From NCBI GenBank assembly GCA_017626095.1, contig JAGAJL010000020.1:1-64000 (forward strand): a DNA stretch of 64,000 nt, in the 5' to 3' direction. The notes below the pieces were generated by a model. It was not told the origin of the DNA, made no database searches, and saw only the letters and a list, made by a program, of their open reading frames with translations. Below are positions 7,749 through 17,043 of this stretch, piece by piece. The stretch is from Lachnospiraceae bacterium. GTDB lineage: Bacteria; Bacillota; Clostridia; Lachnospirales; Lachnospiraceae. Position numbers and translations under genes: made by a program. Each line of letters opens with the position of its first letter. Within the stretch, counting starts at the first letter, position 1.

Positions 7749-9227
7749 ATGCGTGAAAGCGTCTCATTATTGTTAGCAATTCTATTTCCGGTTTTGGCAG
7801 GAACGGCGCTCCTTGTTGTGAGAAAAAAGGATGACCGCAAAAAAATGCTTGCCTATGTGGGAGTGGTGTTAGGGATTACCGGCGCACTTGTGATCAATGC
7901 CCTTACCACAAAGGAAACGGAAATTGTGCTATTTGAACTGATGGAACATGTTCCGATTGTTTTAAAACTGGATGGTTTCGGAAAACTGTTTTTAGCCATT
8001 GTGTCCATTATCTGGATTTTGGCAGGATGTTTTTCGTTTACCTATATGAAACATGAAAAAAATGAAAAAAGATATTTCGGTTTTTATCTGGTTACCTTTG
8101 GCATACTGGTTGGACTTGGTTGTGCGGGTAATCTCATTACCATGTATGCTTTTTATGAGTTTATGACATTGGTATCATTTCCGCTCGTCATTCACAACCA
8201 GTCCAAAGAAGCGGTTATGGCTGGCTTGAAATATTTGTTTTACTCCTTTTTCGGAGCCTATATGGCTTTATTCGGATTATTTTTCTTATGCCGTTATACG
8301 ACGACGCTGACGTTTACTGCCGGAGGCACCCTGAATATGGAGTTGGCAGCAGGGCATGAAACTTTGCTTTTGGTAGCGGCTTGTCTGATGCTTGTGGGCT
8401 TTGGCGTGAAAGCGGGTATGTTTCCGTTACACGCATGGCTTCCTACCGCACATCCGGTAGCACCGGCTCCGGCATCTGCAGCCTTGTCCGGTATTATTGT
8501 CAAAGCGGGTGTGTTAGCCATTGTTCGTGTTGTCTTTTATCTGTTTGGCGCAGATTTTATCCGCGGAACCTGGGTGCAGTATCTGTTCCTGACACTTGCT
8601 TTGATTACCGTGTTTATGGGCTCCATGCTGGCATATAGGGAAAAGGTATTGAAAAAGCGTCTGGCTTATTCAACGGTCAGCCAGCTTTCCTATATTCTGT
8701 TTGGAATTGCTTTGCTTAACCCGGTTGGATTGACCGGTTCCATGCTGCATATGATTGCGCATGCCTTTATTAAATGTGCATTGTTTCTTTGCGCCGGTGC
8801 AATTATATTCCAGACAGGAATTACAAATGTGGATGACTTAAAGGGTATCGGAAAGAAGATGCCGCTAACCATCTGGTGTTTTACGATTGTATCTTTAGGT
8901 TTGATCGGTATTCCTCCGACAGGCGGTTTTATCAGCAAATGGTATCTGGCAACGGGAGCCTTGGATTCCGGTATTGGAGGATTTCAATATGCGGGACCGA
9001 TTATCTTACTGATTAGTGCTTTGTTGACGGCGGGATATTTGCTTCCGGTCACCATCAAGGGATTTTTCCCGGGTGATGATTTTGACTATGATAAATTGGA
9101 AAAATGCGAACCCGGTAAATGGATGACGGTTCCTCTGGTTATTCTGGCGGTATTGTCGGTTGTAATCGGTATGTTTCCCAATGGGCTGCTTTCTTATATT
9201 CAGGCAATTGCAGCCGGACTGATGTAG
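7749..9227 (+). CDS. NuoM/N-like antiporter subunit (second of four)
   Basis: A 492-residue proton-translocating subunit homologue with about 14 membrane helices. FYEFMTLVSFPLV carries the conserved membrane Glu and GFGVKAGMFPLHAWLPTAHP the conserved Lys and His. The AHPVAPAPASAALSG stretch is the standard NuoL/NuoM signature. It presumably moves H+ or Na+ across the cytoplasmic membrane as one module of a larger complex. The start is preceded by AGGAGGG. All key residues are present, so the subunit looks active. Confidence 0.88.
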   Translation: MRESVSLLLAILFPVLAGTALLVVRKKDDRKKMLAYVGVVLGITGALVINALTTKETEIVLFELMEHVPIVLKLDGFGKLFLAIVSIIWILAGCFSFTYMKHEKNEKRYFGFYLVTFGILVGLGCAGNLITMYAFYEFMTLVSFPLVIHNQSKEAVMAGLKYLFYSFFGAYMALFGLFFLCRYTTTLTFTAGGTLNMELAAGHETLLLVAACLMLVGFGVKAGMFPLHAWLPTAHPVAPAPASAALSGIIVKAGVLAIVRVVFYLFGADFIRGTWVQYLFLTLALITVFMGSMLAYREKVLKKRLAYSTVSQLSYILFGIALLNPVGLTGSMLHMIAHAFIKCALFLCAGAIIFQTGITNVDDLKGIGKKMPLTIWCFTIVSLGLIGIPPTGGFISKWYLATGALDSGIGGFQYAGPIILLISALLTAGYLLPVTIKGFFPGDDFDYDKLEKCEPGKWMTVPLVILAVLSVVIGMFPNGLLSYIQAIAAGLM

Positions 9228-9243
9228 AAAGGAGGAAGAAAAG

Positions 9244-10719
9244 ATGAATGAAATAATGTTATTGATAATCGTATTGTTCCCCTTTGCTGCAGGTGTCTTA
9301 ATCCCGCTTCTGCCCTTTAAAAACAGAAGATGGATGATGATTTATATTGAATTGGTGGTTGTCATCAACAGTATTTTAGTCTGGCTTTTGTTATTTAACC
9401 GGCCTGACGGTGCTTTTACGTTGTTAAAGTTTACGGGTAACTTGTCCGTAACATTCCACCTTGACGGACTGGCATGTATTTTTGCGGGACTGGTTTCTGC
9501 ATTGTGGCCTCTGGCGACCTTATATTCTTTTGAATATATGAAACATGAAGAGCATGAAAAAATATTTTTTATGTTTTATACCATGACCTTTGGTGTAACT
9601 TTAGGAATTGCGACCAGTGCCAATATTTTATCCATGTATTTCTTCTACGAACTGCTGACACTGGTAACAACACCGCTTGTACTACATACGTTAACACGTG
9701 AAGCAGTACTGGCTTCCAGAACCTATTTATACTATTCGCTTGGCGGAGCTGCCTTTGCGTTTATCGGTATGATTTTTATCATTGTCTATGGCAGTACAAC
9801 GGATTTTGTCTATGGCGGCGTGTTAGATTTGGCAAACTATACGGGAAGTGTGAATTTGCTGTTGTTTATCTATGTTCTGGCTTTTATGGGCTTTGGTGTA
9901 AAAGCGGCTATTTGTCCGTTCTGCAGCTGGCTTCCCAAGGCGGGTGTGGCACCGACTCCGGTTACCGCCTTGCTTCATGCTGTAGCTGTTGTAAAATCAG
10001 GTGCTTTTGCCATTATGCGTCTTACCTATTATTGCTTCGGAACGGAGTTTTTGAAAGGCACATGGGCACAGTATACGGTCATGTCGATTACGATTTTTAC
10101 GATTGTATTCGGCTGTTCCATGGCTGTAAGAGAAAGGCATTTAAAACGTAGACTGGCGTATTCAACCATTAGTAATTTGAGCTATATTCTGTTTGGTGTA
10201 ACGATTATGACACCACTCGGACTGGTTGGAGCACTGACGCACATGATTTGCCATGCGGTTATGAAGATTTGTTCTTTCTTCTGCGCAGGTGCTGTTATGT
10301 ATAAAACCGGAAGATGCTATGTATATGAGCTGGATGGTTTCGGACGTAAGATGCCGAAAACCTTTGGTATTTTTACAATTTCCGCTTTTGCCCTTATGGG
10401 TGTCCCGGGACTTTGTGGTTTTATTTCCAAATTCAATCTGGCAAAAGCCGCTGTGGAGAGCGAAAATGTGCTTGCATATGTGGGTATCGGGGCCTTGTTG
10501 ATATCTGCAATTCTGACGGCAATTTATATGCTGACGATAGTCATTCGTGCATTTTTCCCGAAACAGGATTTTGATTATAATTCTATCCGGGATGTGGAGG
10601 ATCCCAACTGGGTTATGCTCCTTCCGTTGTCCCTGTTTGTGGTGGGAATGGTTGTCCTTGGCTTACATCCGCAGCCTTTGATTGAGCTCTTTACAAATGT
10701 TGCAAACGGGCTGCTTTAG
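9244..10719 (+). CDS. NuoM/N-like antiporter subunit (third of four), divergent
   Basis: A 491-residue homologue of the previous gene, clearly a diverged duplicate with the same length and start pattern. The helix Glu (FFYELLTLVTTPLV) and Lys (GFGVKAAICPFCSWLPKAG) are kept, but the usual PLHAWLP motif reads PFCSWLP, so the conserved His is Cys, and the HPVAPAPASA signature is changed to GVAPTPVTALLHA. This suggests altered ion handling or a specialised position in the complex. The ribosome binding site AAAGGAGG precedes the ATG. Confidence 0.86.
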   Translation: MNEIMLLIIVLFPFAAGVLIPLLPFKNRRWMMIYIELVVVINSILVWLLLFNRPDGAFTLLKFTGNLSVTFHLDGLACIFAGLVSALWPLATLYSFEYMKHEEHEKIFFMFYTMTFGVTLGIATSANILSMYFFYELLTLVTTPLVLHTLTREAVLASRTYLYYSLGGAAFAFIGMIFIIVYGSTTDFVYGGVLDLANYTGSVNLLLFIYVLAFMGFGVKAAICPFCSWLPKAGVAPTPVTALLHAVAVVKSGAFAIMRLTYYCFGTEFLKGTWAQYTVMSITIFTIVFGCSMAVRERHLKRRLAYSTISNLSYILFGVTIMTPLGLVGALTHMICHAVMKICSFFCAGAVMYKTGRCYVYELDGFGRKMPKTFGIFTISAFALMGVPGLCGFISKFNLAKAAVESENVLAYVGIGALLISAILTAIYMLTIVIRAFFPKQDFDYNSIRDVEDPNWVMLLPLSLFVVGMVVLGLHPQPLIELFTNVANGLL

Positions 10720-10733
10720 GAAAGGAGAGTAGA

Positions 10734-12830
10734 ATGATGAAAACAAATTTTATTTTGGCATTTTTAGTCTTTTATCCTATCGTGGGAGCAATGATTTCCT
10801 ATATCATCGGACGCTTCCGCAAAACAGCCAGAGATTATTTTGCAGACTTTATCGTAGTCAGTGAGTTTGCTGTTGTACTGTATCTGTTCGGAAGTTTTTG
10901 TGCAGATAGCCCGCTTGTGTGCACAATCGAACGGTTTGCAGGCTTTGGGCTGCATTTTACTTTGGATGGTTTCCGCAGCGTTTATGCGCTGGTTGCGGCA
11001 CTGATGTGGATGATGACTACCATTTTTTCCAAGGAATATTTCAAACATTATCATAACAGAAACCGTTATTATCTGTTTATGCTACTGACCTTTGGGGCAA
11101 CCATGGGCGTCTTTTTGTCTGCAGATTTGTATACGACCTTTATTTTCTTTGAAATGATGTCATTTACTTCGTATGTATGGGTTGCTCATGATGAAAAGAA
11201 GGGCTCTCTCAGAGCCGCAGAAACCTATCTTGCGGTGGCTGTAATCGGCGGTATGGTCATGCTCATGGGACTGTTTTTGCTCTATCACGAGCTGGGAACG
11301 TTGGAAATTGCCTCTTTGCTGGAACTGGCAGAAGCATGTGAAAATAAGGCCATGCTTTATGTGGCAGGGGCATGTATTACGATTGGATTTGGAGCTAAAG
11401 CAGGTGCATTTCCATTGCATATCTGGCTGCCCAAGGCGCATCCGGTTGCACCCGCACCGGCATCGGCATTGCTGTCCGGTATTTTGACGAAATCCGGTAT
11501 TTTCGGGATGCTGGTAGTTAGCTGTAACTTATTGTATGGAGACGGAGACTGGGGAAAAGTTATATTATTACTCGGGACCGTTACGATGTTTGGTGGTGCG
11601 CTCTTAGCCCTGTTTTCCGTGGATTTGAAAAGAACCCTTGCCTGCTCATCTATGTCCCAGATTGGATTTATCATGGTGGGCATCGGTATGCAGGGACTTT
11701 TGAGAGAAGAAAATTCGCTGGCTGCAAGAGGAACTATTTTGCATATGGTAAATCACTCGCTGATCAAGTTAGTGTTGTTTATGGCTGCCGGTGTTATCTT
11801 TATGAATATTCACAAGCTGAATTTAAATGAAATCAGAGGATTTGGCAGAAAGAAACCGTTGTTGAACTTTATTTTCCTCATGGGAGCGCTGGGTATTGGA
11901 GGCATCCCGCTTTGGAACGGATATGTGAGCAAAACCCTTTTACATGAAGCAATCGTGGAATATACCAATCTTTGTGCCGAGGGTGTAGCTGTGGGACTGT
12001 TTACGGTAACCGGTATGAAATGGATTGAATGGATTTTCTTAATCAGCGGTGGATTGACGGTTGCCTATATGACCAAGCTTTATGTAGCTGTCTTTGTAGA
12101 AAAGAATGCAGACCCCAAAGAGCAGGAGCGCTTTGACGGAATGAAACAGTATATGAATGTACCTAGTAAGGTTGCGCTAACTATCAGCGCCGTGCTTTTG
12201 CCAATCATGGGATTTTTGCCCGGCATCGTGATGGACTTTCTTGCAAACCGCGGAACCAGCCTGATGCATGCCGGTAAGTTAGAAGAAAAAATTCACTACT
12301 TTAGTTTTACAAATTTCAAGGGTGCTTTGATTTCCATTATGATTGGTGCTATCCTTTACGGTTTGGTTGTGCGTCCGCTTTTGATGAGAAAAACAGAGAC
12401 GGGAAGAGAGTATGTAAACAGATGGCCTTCCTGGATGGATTTGGAGAATTATTTCTATCGTCCCCTGATTATCGTGCTTTGTGCAGAGGGAGGGTTCTTT
12501 TCCAGAATTTGTGATAGTCTGGTTGACGGTATTGTGGTATTGTTACGTAAGACGGTTTATCGTGATAAACCATTGCCGTTCGAGCCTACAGAGGGAACCA
12601 TGTTTACCTATCATCTGGGTACACTTCTCAATGCCATTGAGGCTTATCTGGAGCGTAAACATCCGGATAAAAAGCACAAGCACCATGAATTTATTCACGA
12701 ACTGGCATTACTTCGTCTGGAATTAGGCGAAAACCGAATGGTTATCAGCAGAAGCCTTTCCTTTGGTCTGATGTTGTTCTGCTTGGGATTTATTTTAACG
12801 ACCATTTATTTGTTGAGTGTTTATTGGTAG
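10734..12830 (+). CDS. NuoL/MrpA-like long antiporter subunit (fourth of four)
   Basis: At 698 residues this is the longest antiporter-like subunit. The N-terminal 480 residues or so carry the family core, with FFEMMSFTSYVWVAH (Glu) and GFGAKAGAFPLHIWLPKAHP (Lys and His). The C-terminal 200 residues add membrane helices at about 535-555 and 670-690 and a charged stretch with KHPDKKHKHHEF. Length and position resemble NuoL or the N-terminal part of MrpA with a C-terminal arm that can hold neighbouring subunits together. It closes the operon before a strong terminator. ATG 10737 is an equally good start. Confidence 0.86.
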   Translation: MMKTNFILAFLVFYPIVGAMISYIIGRFRKTARDYFADFIVVSEFAVVLYLFGSFCADSPLVCTIERFAGFGLHFTLDGFRSVYALVAALMWMMTTIFSKEYFKHYHNRNRYYLFMLLTFGATMGVFLSADLYTTFIFFEMMSFTSYVWVAHDEKKGSLRAAETYLAVAVIGGMVMLMGLFLLYHELGTLEIASLLELAEACENKAMLYVAGACITIGFGAKAGAFPLHIWLPKAHPVAPAPASALLSGILTKSGIFGMLVVSCNLLYGDGDWGKVILLLGTVTMFGGALLALFSVDLKRTLACSSMSQIGFIMVGIGMQGLLREENSLAARGTILHMVNHSLIKLVLFMAAGVIFMNIHKLNLNEIRGFGRKKPLLNFIFLMGALGIGGIPLWNGYVSKTLLHEAIVEYTNLCAEGVAVGLFTVTGMKWIEWIFLISGGLTVAYMTKLYVAVFVEKNADPKEQERFDGMKQYMNVPSKVALTISAVLLPIMGFLPGIVMDFLANRGTSLMHAGKLEEKIHYFSFTNFKGALISIMIGAILYGLVVRPLLMRKTETGREYVNRWPSWMDLENYFYRPLIIVLCAEGGFFSRICDSLVDGIVVLLRKTVYRDKPLPFEPTEGTMFTYHLGTLLNAIEAYLERKHPDKKHKHHEFIHELALLRLELGENRMVISRSLSFGLMLFCLGFILTTIYLLSVYW

Positions 12831-12866
12831 AATTCAAAAGTTACGAATAAGAGTTATGGATAAAAG

Positions 12867-12925
12867 AATCCGGCAAAGAAAGTTGCTACGGAGACGAGCA
12901 ATCTTTTCTTTGCTGGATTTTTTTT
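12867..12925 (+). terminator. intrinsic terminator of the antiporter operon
   Basis: A long stem, AATCCGGCAAAGAAA with TTTCTTTGCTGGATT, and inner pairs GTTGCT/AGCAAT are followed by eight T. It lies just after the last antiporter gene. Confidence 0.9.
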
Positions 12926-12963
12926 AGATATATCGAATCATAATGTTTCAAAAGGAGAATAAT

Positions 12964-13804
12964 CTAGCTCAATATTTCTTTTTCAAAAGCTACTATTGAT
13001 TCGGATCTGGCGGCTTTTTTTGTCCAGTCTTTCAGTATTGCCAAATCTTTTTGGGATGTGATTTTTTCTTTCAAAGTATCAGAAACCTTACCAAGATCTT
13101 CTAAAAATGAAATTACTGTTTCGGCTTGAGCTTTTTGCTCACCCTCGAGCTCACCAGCGATTCTACCCTCATGTAAACCTTCTTCGCGTCCAAGTCTGCG
13201 TTCCTGTAAAAATTCTTCCCATAATCTCATATACTTAACACCTACTCCCGCATTTTCCTGAACACTTTTAACATTCTGCCGAAGTTGTTTTAGTCTGTCA
13301 CGATCTAAGATTTAATTCTCGTCATTGGTATGCTCTATGTATTGCAAGAGTTGTACGAGTTCTGGACTGACATAAACACTGTCCCACAAAGGTATAGCGG
13401 TATAAGCCATATCTAAACAGATCAAAGGGCATAATCATAATCACAAAAAGACGATTCAGCTTGTTAAAGTCATCTTCTCCAGGTGGTAGTAATTTGCTGT
13501 CAATCATCGCCTGATAATATCGGGTACGTTTGGGCAGATTACAGGTATTCTTTCCCTGGACTTCTGTGTCGTAGATGGTTCCCTCATTATCTTTTGCCCA
13601 AACATCTACCTTGGCATAGCGGTAGAGCTCAGATCTTCGGATTTCTTTTTCTGTTTGTGGGAGTTCTTTGAGAATAATGTCGTCGTCGAAAATGATATCC
13701 AGTACAATTTTCAGATTTTCGGGATTTTCCATAGTCTCATCAAACAGAAAGCGATGTAAAAGTGTTAATTGCTGTAATGATTTCTTTGGCTCCAGTTGTT
13801 CCAT
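12964..13804 (-). pseudogene. broken Rpn / PD-(D/E)XK nuclease-transposase family gene
   Basis: The N-terminal 135 residues (start at 13804) match the PD-(D/E)XK nuclease family transposase (Rpn-like) group: KVDVWAKDNEGTIYDTEVQG holds the catalytic D and E-x-Q, and MPFDLFRYGLYRYTF the conserved middle motif. After RYTF the frame shifts near 13380-13390. In the new frame the normal continuation is readable (SPELVQLLQYIEHTNDEN), then meets a TAA at 13312-13314, and then continues to the standard C-terminus (VGVKYMRLWEEFLQERR, then Glu-rich repeats) ending at 12964. One frameshift plus one stop make it a pseudogene. These genes act in recombination or DNA cleavage and are often multicopy. Confidence 0.85.
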
Positions 13805-14024
13805 ATGGTATCTCCTTTCGTATGTAAAAGAGATACTGTATAGAACTATGATATGAATAGTATATCAGCAGAATCAATGAAAAACAATAACTCTTTTACG
13901 ATATTTAGTTATAAAATGTGGAATTCTTCGACCGAACGGTCTGAAATAAAGAATTTCGAGATAAACACAGTATATAGTAAACAATAAAAATTAGCAAGAT
14001 AAAAATGAAGGAGTTGATTAGTAC

Positions 14025-14051
14025 TTGACAAAAAATAAAAAACATTATAAC
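14025..14051 (+). promoter_or_regulatory. promoter candidate of the HAD-ROK-MFS operon
   Basis: TTGACA (14025-14030) and TATAAC (14046-14051) are separated by 15 nt, shorter than ideal, in a very AT-rich region about 80 nt before the HAD gene. Confidence 0.4.
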
Positions 14052-14129
14052 TTATTAAAGAGACTTAAATAAGTGCATTTAAAAAGTGAATGGTGAAAAG
14101 AATAAGTTAAAAAGAAAGTAGGAAACATA

Positions 14130-14789
14130 ATGGGTATCAGTGCTGTTATATTTGATATGGATGGTGTCATTTTTGATTCAGAACGATTGGTTATTGAATG
14201 CTGGAAGGTTGTGGCAGACAAATATGGAATTGATAATATTGAAGAGGCATGTTTTGAGTGTCTTGGTATCAATGCCGCATTGACGAAAGAGTTAATGAAA
14301 AAAAGGTATGGTGAGACATTCCCTTATGATGCGTATAAAAAAGAAATGTCAGCCATTTTTCATAGCCGAGCTGCAGGAGGTAAACTGCCACAAAAGAAAG
14401 GGATTAAAGAACTGCTGACTTTTTTAAAAGAAAACCATATTCCGACAGCGGTAGCTTCTTCCACAAGAAGAGAAGTGGTTATAAGAGAATTGGAGGAAGG
14501 CGGTCTGCTTCCGTATTTTGACAGAGTGATCTGTGGGGATATGGTAGAGCGCAGTAAGCCGGAACCGGATATTTTTTTTAAGGCATGTGAGAGCCTTTCG
14601 GTAGATGCCACAGAAGCATATGCCATTGAAGATTCTTACAATGGAATTCGTGCGGCATTTCGTGCAGGAATGAAACCGATTATGGTTCCTGATCTGGCAG
14701 AACCTACAGAAGAAATGGAAAAGCTTACTTGTTGCATTTTGCCATCATTATTTGAGGTGATGGCATATTTAAAAGGGAGAAGCCTATGA
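14130..14789 (+). CDS. HAD family phosphatase, beta-phosphoglucomutase-like
   Basis: A 219-residue cytoplasmic HAD superfamily hydrolase. Motif I is FDMDGVIFDSE (residues 8-18) with the nucleophile Asp and acid/base Asp; motif II is ASSTRRE (about 109-115); the motif III Lys is in SKPEPDIF; motif IV is AIEDSYNG. A helical cap between motifs I and II places it with beta-phosphoglucomutases and sugar-phosphate phosphatases. It overlaps the next gene by 4 nt (ATGA) in an operon with a ROK-like regulator and an MFS transporter, so a sugar or sugar-phosphate substrate is likely. The exact substrate is unknown. Confidence 0.85.
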   Translation: MGISAVIFDMDGVIFDSERLVIECWKVVADKYGIDNIEEACFECLGINAALTKELMKKRYGETFPYDAYKKEMSAIFHSRAAGGKLPQKKGIKELLTFLKENHIPTAVASSTRREVVIRELEEGGLLPYFDRVICGDMVERSKPEPDIFFKACESLSVDATEAYAIEDSYNGIRAAFRAGMKPIMVPDLAEPTEEMEKLTCCILPSLFEVMAYLKGRSL

Positions 14790-15787
14790 AAAATCTGATT
14801 AAAGAGAAGAATCTGCAAAAACTACGTAAAGCTCTTCGACAGGAGAAAACAGCAACAAAATCCAGATTGGCAGAGTTAACAGGTATTAGTGTTGTTACAA
14901 TACAATCCCTGTTACAGATTTTGATAGAAAACGGAGAGGCAAAAGAGGATGAAATTGTACAACTCCAATTAGGAAGACCGGCAGTATCTTACCGGTTTTG
15001 TGAGTGCGCAGAGCTCATGCTTGTGATTTTTTTGTTAGAGAAGGATAAGAAAGATACAGCAGTCTTTTCCGTTGTAAATCTTTATGGTGAGGTAATTGAA
15101 GAGTTTGAAAAACAGTATTCACTGATAGAAACGAACTGTTTTGATGGGAAAATCGAAATGATTCTTAGTAAATATCCGGGAAAAGCAAAAAAAACAGCAG
15201 TATCTCTCATTGCAGTAGGATTTCCGGGAATAGAGCATAATGGACAGATTCTGTTCAGTGATTATGAAAAATTGAGAAATGTGGATTTTGCAGGATATCT
15301 GGAGAAAACATATCAGATTCCGGTTATTCTTGAGAATGATATTAATGCATCCGTATATGGTTATGCGTCTGCAAACGGATATAAGGATGAGATTGTGGCA
15401 GGTATTTATATGCCTTCCAAATATCCGCCGGGAGCAGGGATTTGTATGAATGGAAAAATCGTAAAAGGAAAAAACGGACTTGCAGGAGAAATTGCAAATT
15501 TGCCGCTACATATTGATTGGGAGAATTTTGATTACGAAAAAGAGGCGGTGGATTGTTATTTGATACAGACAATCCGTATTATTTCCTGCCTTTACAATCC
15601 CACTGCTATTGTCCTTTATGATGAGAGAAAAGGGCGTGAAGAAATTCCGGATAAGGTTGCAGAGCAGATGAAAACGAAAGCAGAAAGGCTGATGCTGCCT
15701 TGTATTGTTACAAAAGAAAGTATGAAGGATGATTTTAGAAACGGCATGATAAGGCTGGCTTTGTCAAAAGTTTTACAGGAGGAATAA
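14786..15787 (+). CDS. ROK-family-like transcriptional regulator
   Basis: A 333-residue protein with an N-terminal helix-turn-helix (ATKSRLAELTGISVVTIQSL, about residues 24-43) and a degenerate ROK domain behind it. GLAGEIANLPL occupies the place of the usual G-x-x-GE-x-GH sequence, but the metal-binding His and the CxCGxxGC zinc motif are missing, so kinase activity is unlikely. ROK repressors such as NagC and XylR bind a sugar and control transport and metabolism genes. It is transcribed between a HAD phosphatase and an MFS transporter, whose operon it probably controls. Confidence 0.8.
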   Translation: MKNLIKEKNLQKLRKALRQEKTATKSRLAELTGISVVTIQSLLQILIENGEAKEDEIVQLQLGRPAVSYRFCECAELMLVIFLLEKDKKDTAVFSVVNLYGEVIEEFEKQYSLIETNCFDGKIEMILSKYPGKAKKTAVSLIAVGFPGIEHNGQILFSDYEKLRNVDFAGYLEKTYQIPVILENDINASVYGYASANGYKDEIVAGIYMPSKYPPGAGICMNGKIVKGKNGLAGEIANLPLHIDWENFDYEKEAVDCYLIQTIRIISCLYNPTAIVLYDERKGREEIPDKVAEQMKTKAERLMLPCIVTKESMKDDFRNGMIRLALSKVLQEE

Positions 15788-15791
15788 GGAT

Positions 15792-16949
15792 ATGTATTCC
15801 ATTTTATTAGCGATTATTTATCTGGCATTTATTAGTCTGGGGCTGCCGGATTCCATTTTAGGAGCGGCTTGGCCCAGTATGCAGCCACAATTGGGAGTGC
15901 CGGTTTCTTATGCCGGCGGGATTTCTGTTATTATTGCAGGAGGAACCATTATCTCCAGTTTGTTTAGCAACTACTTTATCCATAAATTGGGAACGGGAAA
16001 GGTAACGGCAATCAGTGTGTTGATGACGGCAGTTGCTTTATTTGGATTTTCTGTATCCGATTCCTATTGGCAACTTTGCCTGTGGGGAATTCCCTGTGGA
16101 CTTGGTGCCGGCAGTGTGGATGCGGCGCTTAATAATTTTGTGGCATTACATTATAGGGCAAAGCATATGAGCTGGCTCCATTGCTTTTGGGGCGTTGGTG
16201 CAACGGCGGGACCTTATATTATGGGATTTGTATTGACGAGAGGAATGAGCTGGAATACAGGGTATCGCACCATCTCCATTATGCAGATGGTATTGACGGC
16301 AGTACTGATTTTTACTTTGCCGTTGTGGAGAGAAAAGAGCGACCAGACAGAAACGGAAGAGAAAAAACAAAAACCTCTTTCTTTGCCGGAAGTAATTCGA
16401 CTTCCTGGGGCAAAAAATGTGTTGATCGGTTTCTTTTGTTATTGTTCTTTAGAGGCAACAGCAGGACTGTGGGCTTCCAGTTATATGGTTTTAAATCGTG
16501 GAATATCTGCTGAAACGGCAGCAAAGTGGGCGTCGCTTTTTTATCTGGGGATTACCTTGGGACGATTTATTAGTGGTTTTTTGACGATGAAGATGAATGA
16601 CAGAAATATGATTCGTTTGGGACAGTTCATCGTTGTCTGTGGAATTGTCCTCTTATTTCTTCCGTTTGATAACACAACTGCGTTTGTGGGACTGATTATG
16701 ATTGGATTAGGATGTGCACCTGTTTATCCCAGTCTGATCCATGCAACACCGGATACTTTCGGCGCCGGCGTGTCTCAGTCGGTAATCGGTGTGCAGATGG
16801 CAAGTGCATATGTAGGGACGACTTTTATGCCGCCTGTATTCGGAATGTTAGCGGATGTGGTCGGAATTGGATGCTATCCCATTTTCCTGGCGGTGTTTCT
16901 GGTATTGATGGTTGTGATGTTGGAAGGACTGAACAAACGGAAACACTAA
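15792..16949 (+). CDS. MFS transporter, FucP/YfkF-like
   Basis: A 385-residue permease with about 12 membrane helices. It has an MFS-like start (LGLPDSILGAAWPSM) and a conserved helix GIPCGLGAGSVDAALNNFVA as seen in the FucP-like subgroup that carries sugars or related compounds. The ribosome binding site is AGGAGG with ATG 4 nt after the regulator's stop, giving a three-gene operon with a HAD phosphatase and ROK-like regulator. Together they suggest uptake and dephosphorylation of a carbohydrate. The substrate is not deducible. Confidence 0.82.
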   Translation: MYSILLAIIYLAFISLGLPDSILGAAWPSMQPQLGVPVSYAGGISVIIAGGTIISSLFSNYFIHKLGTGKVTAISVLMTAVALFGFSVSDSYWQLCLWGIPCGLGAGSVDAALNNFVALHYRAKHMSWLHCFWGVGATAGPYIMGFVLTRGMSWNTGYRTISIMQMVLTAVLIFTLPLWREKSDQTETEEKKQKPLSLPEVIRLPGAKNVLIGFFCYCSLEATAGLWASSYMVLNRGISAETAAKWASLFYLGITLGRFISGFLTMKMNDRNMIRLGQFIVVCGIVLLFLPFDNTTAFVGLIMIGLGCAPVYPSLIHATPDTFGAGVSQSVIGVQMASAYVGTTFMPPVFGMLADVVGIGCYPIFLAVFLVLMVVMLEGLNKRKH

Positions 16950-17043
16950 TCCGAAAAGGGGAAAATTTTTCAACTTCTCAAAATACAAAAAGCATGGTAT
17001 ATTTAGGTATACCAATACACAATTCTGTTTTGTTGAGGAGATT

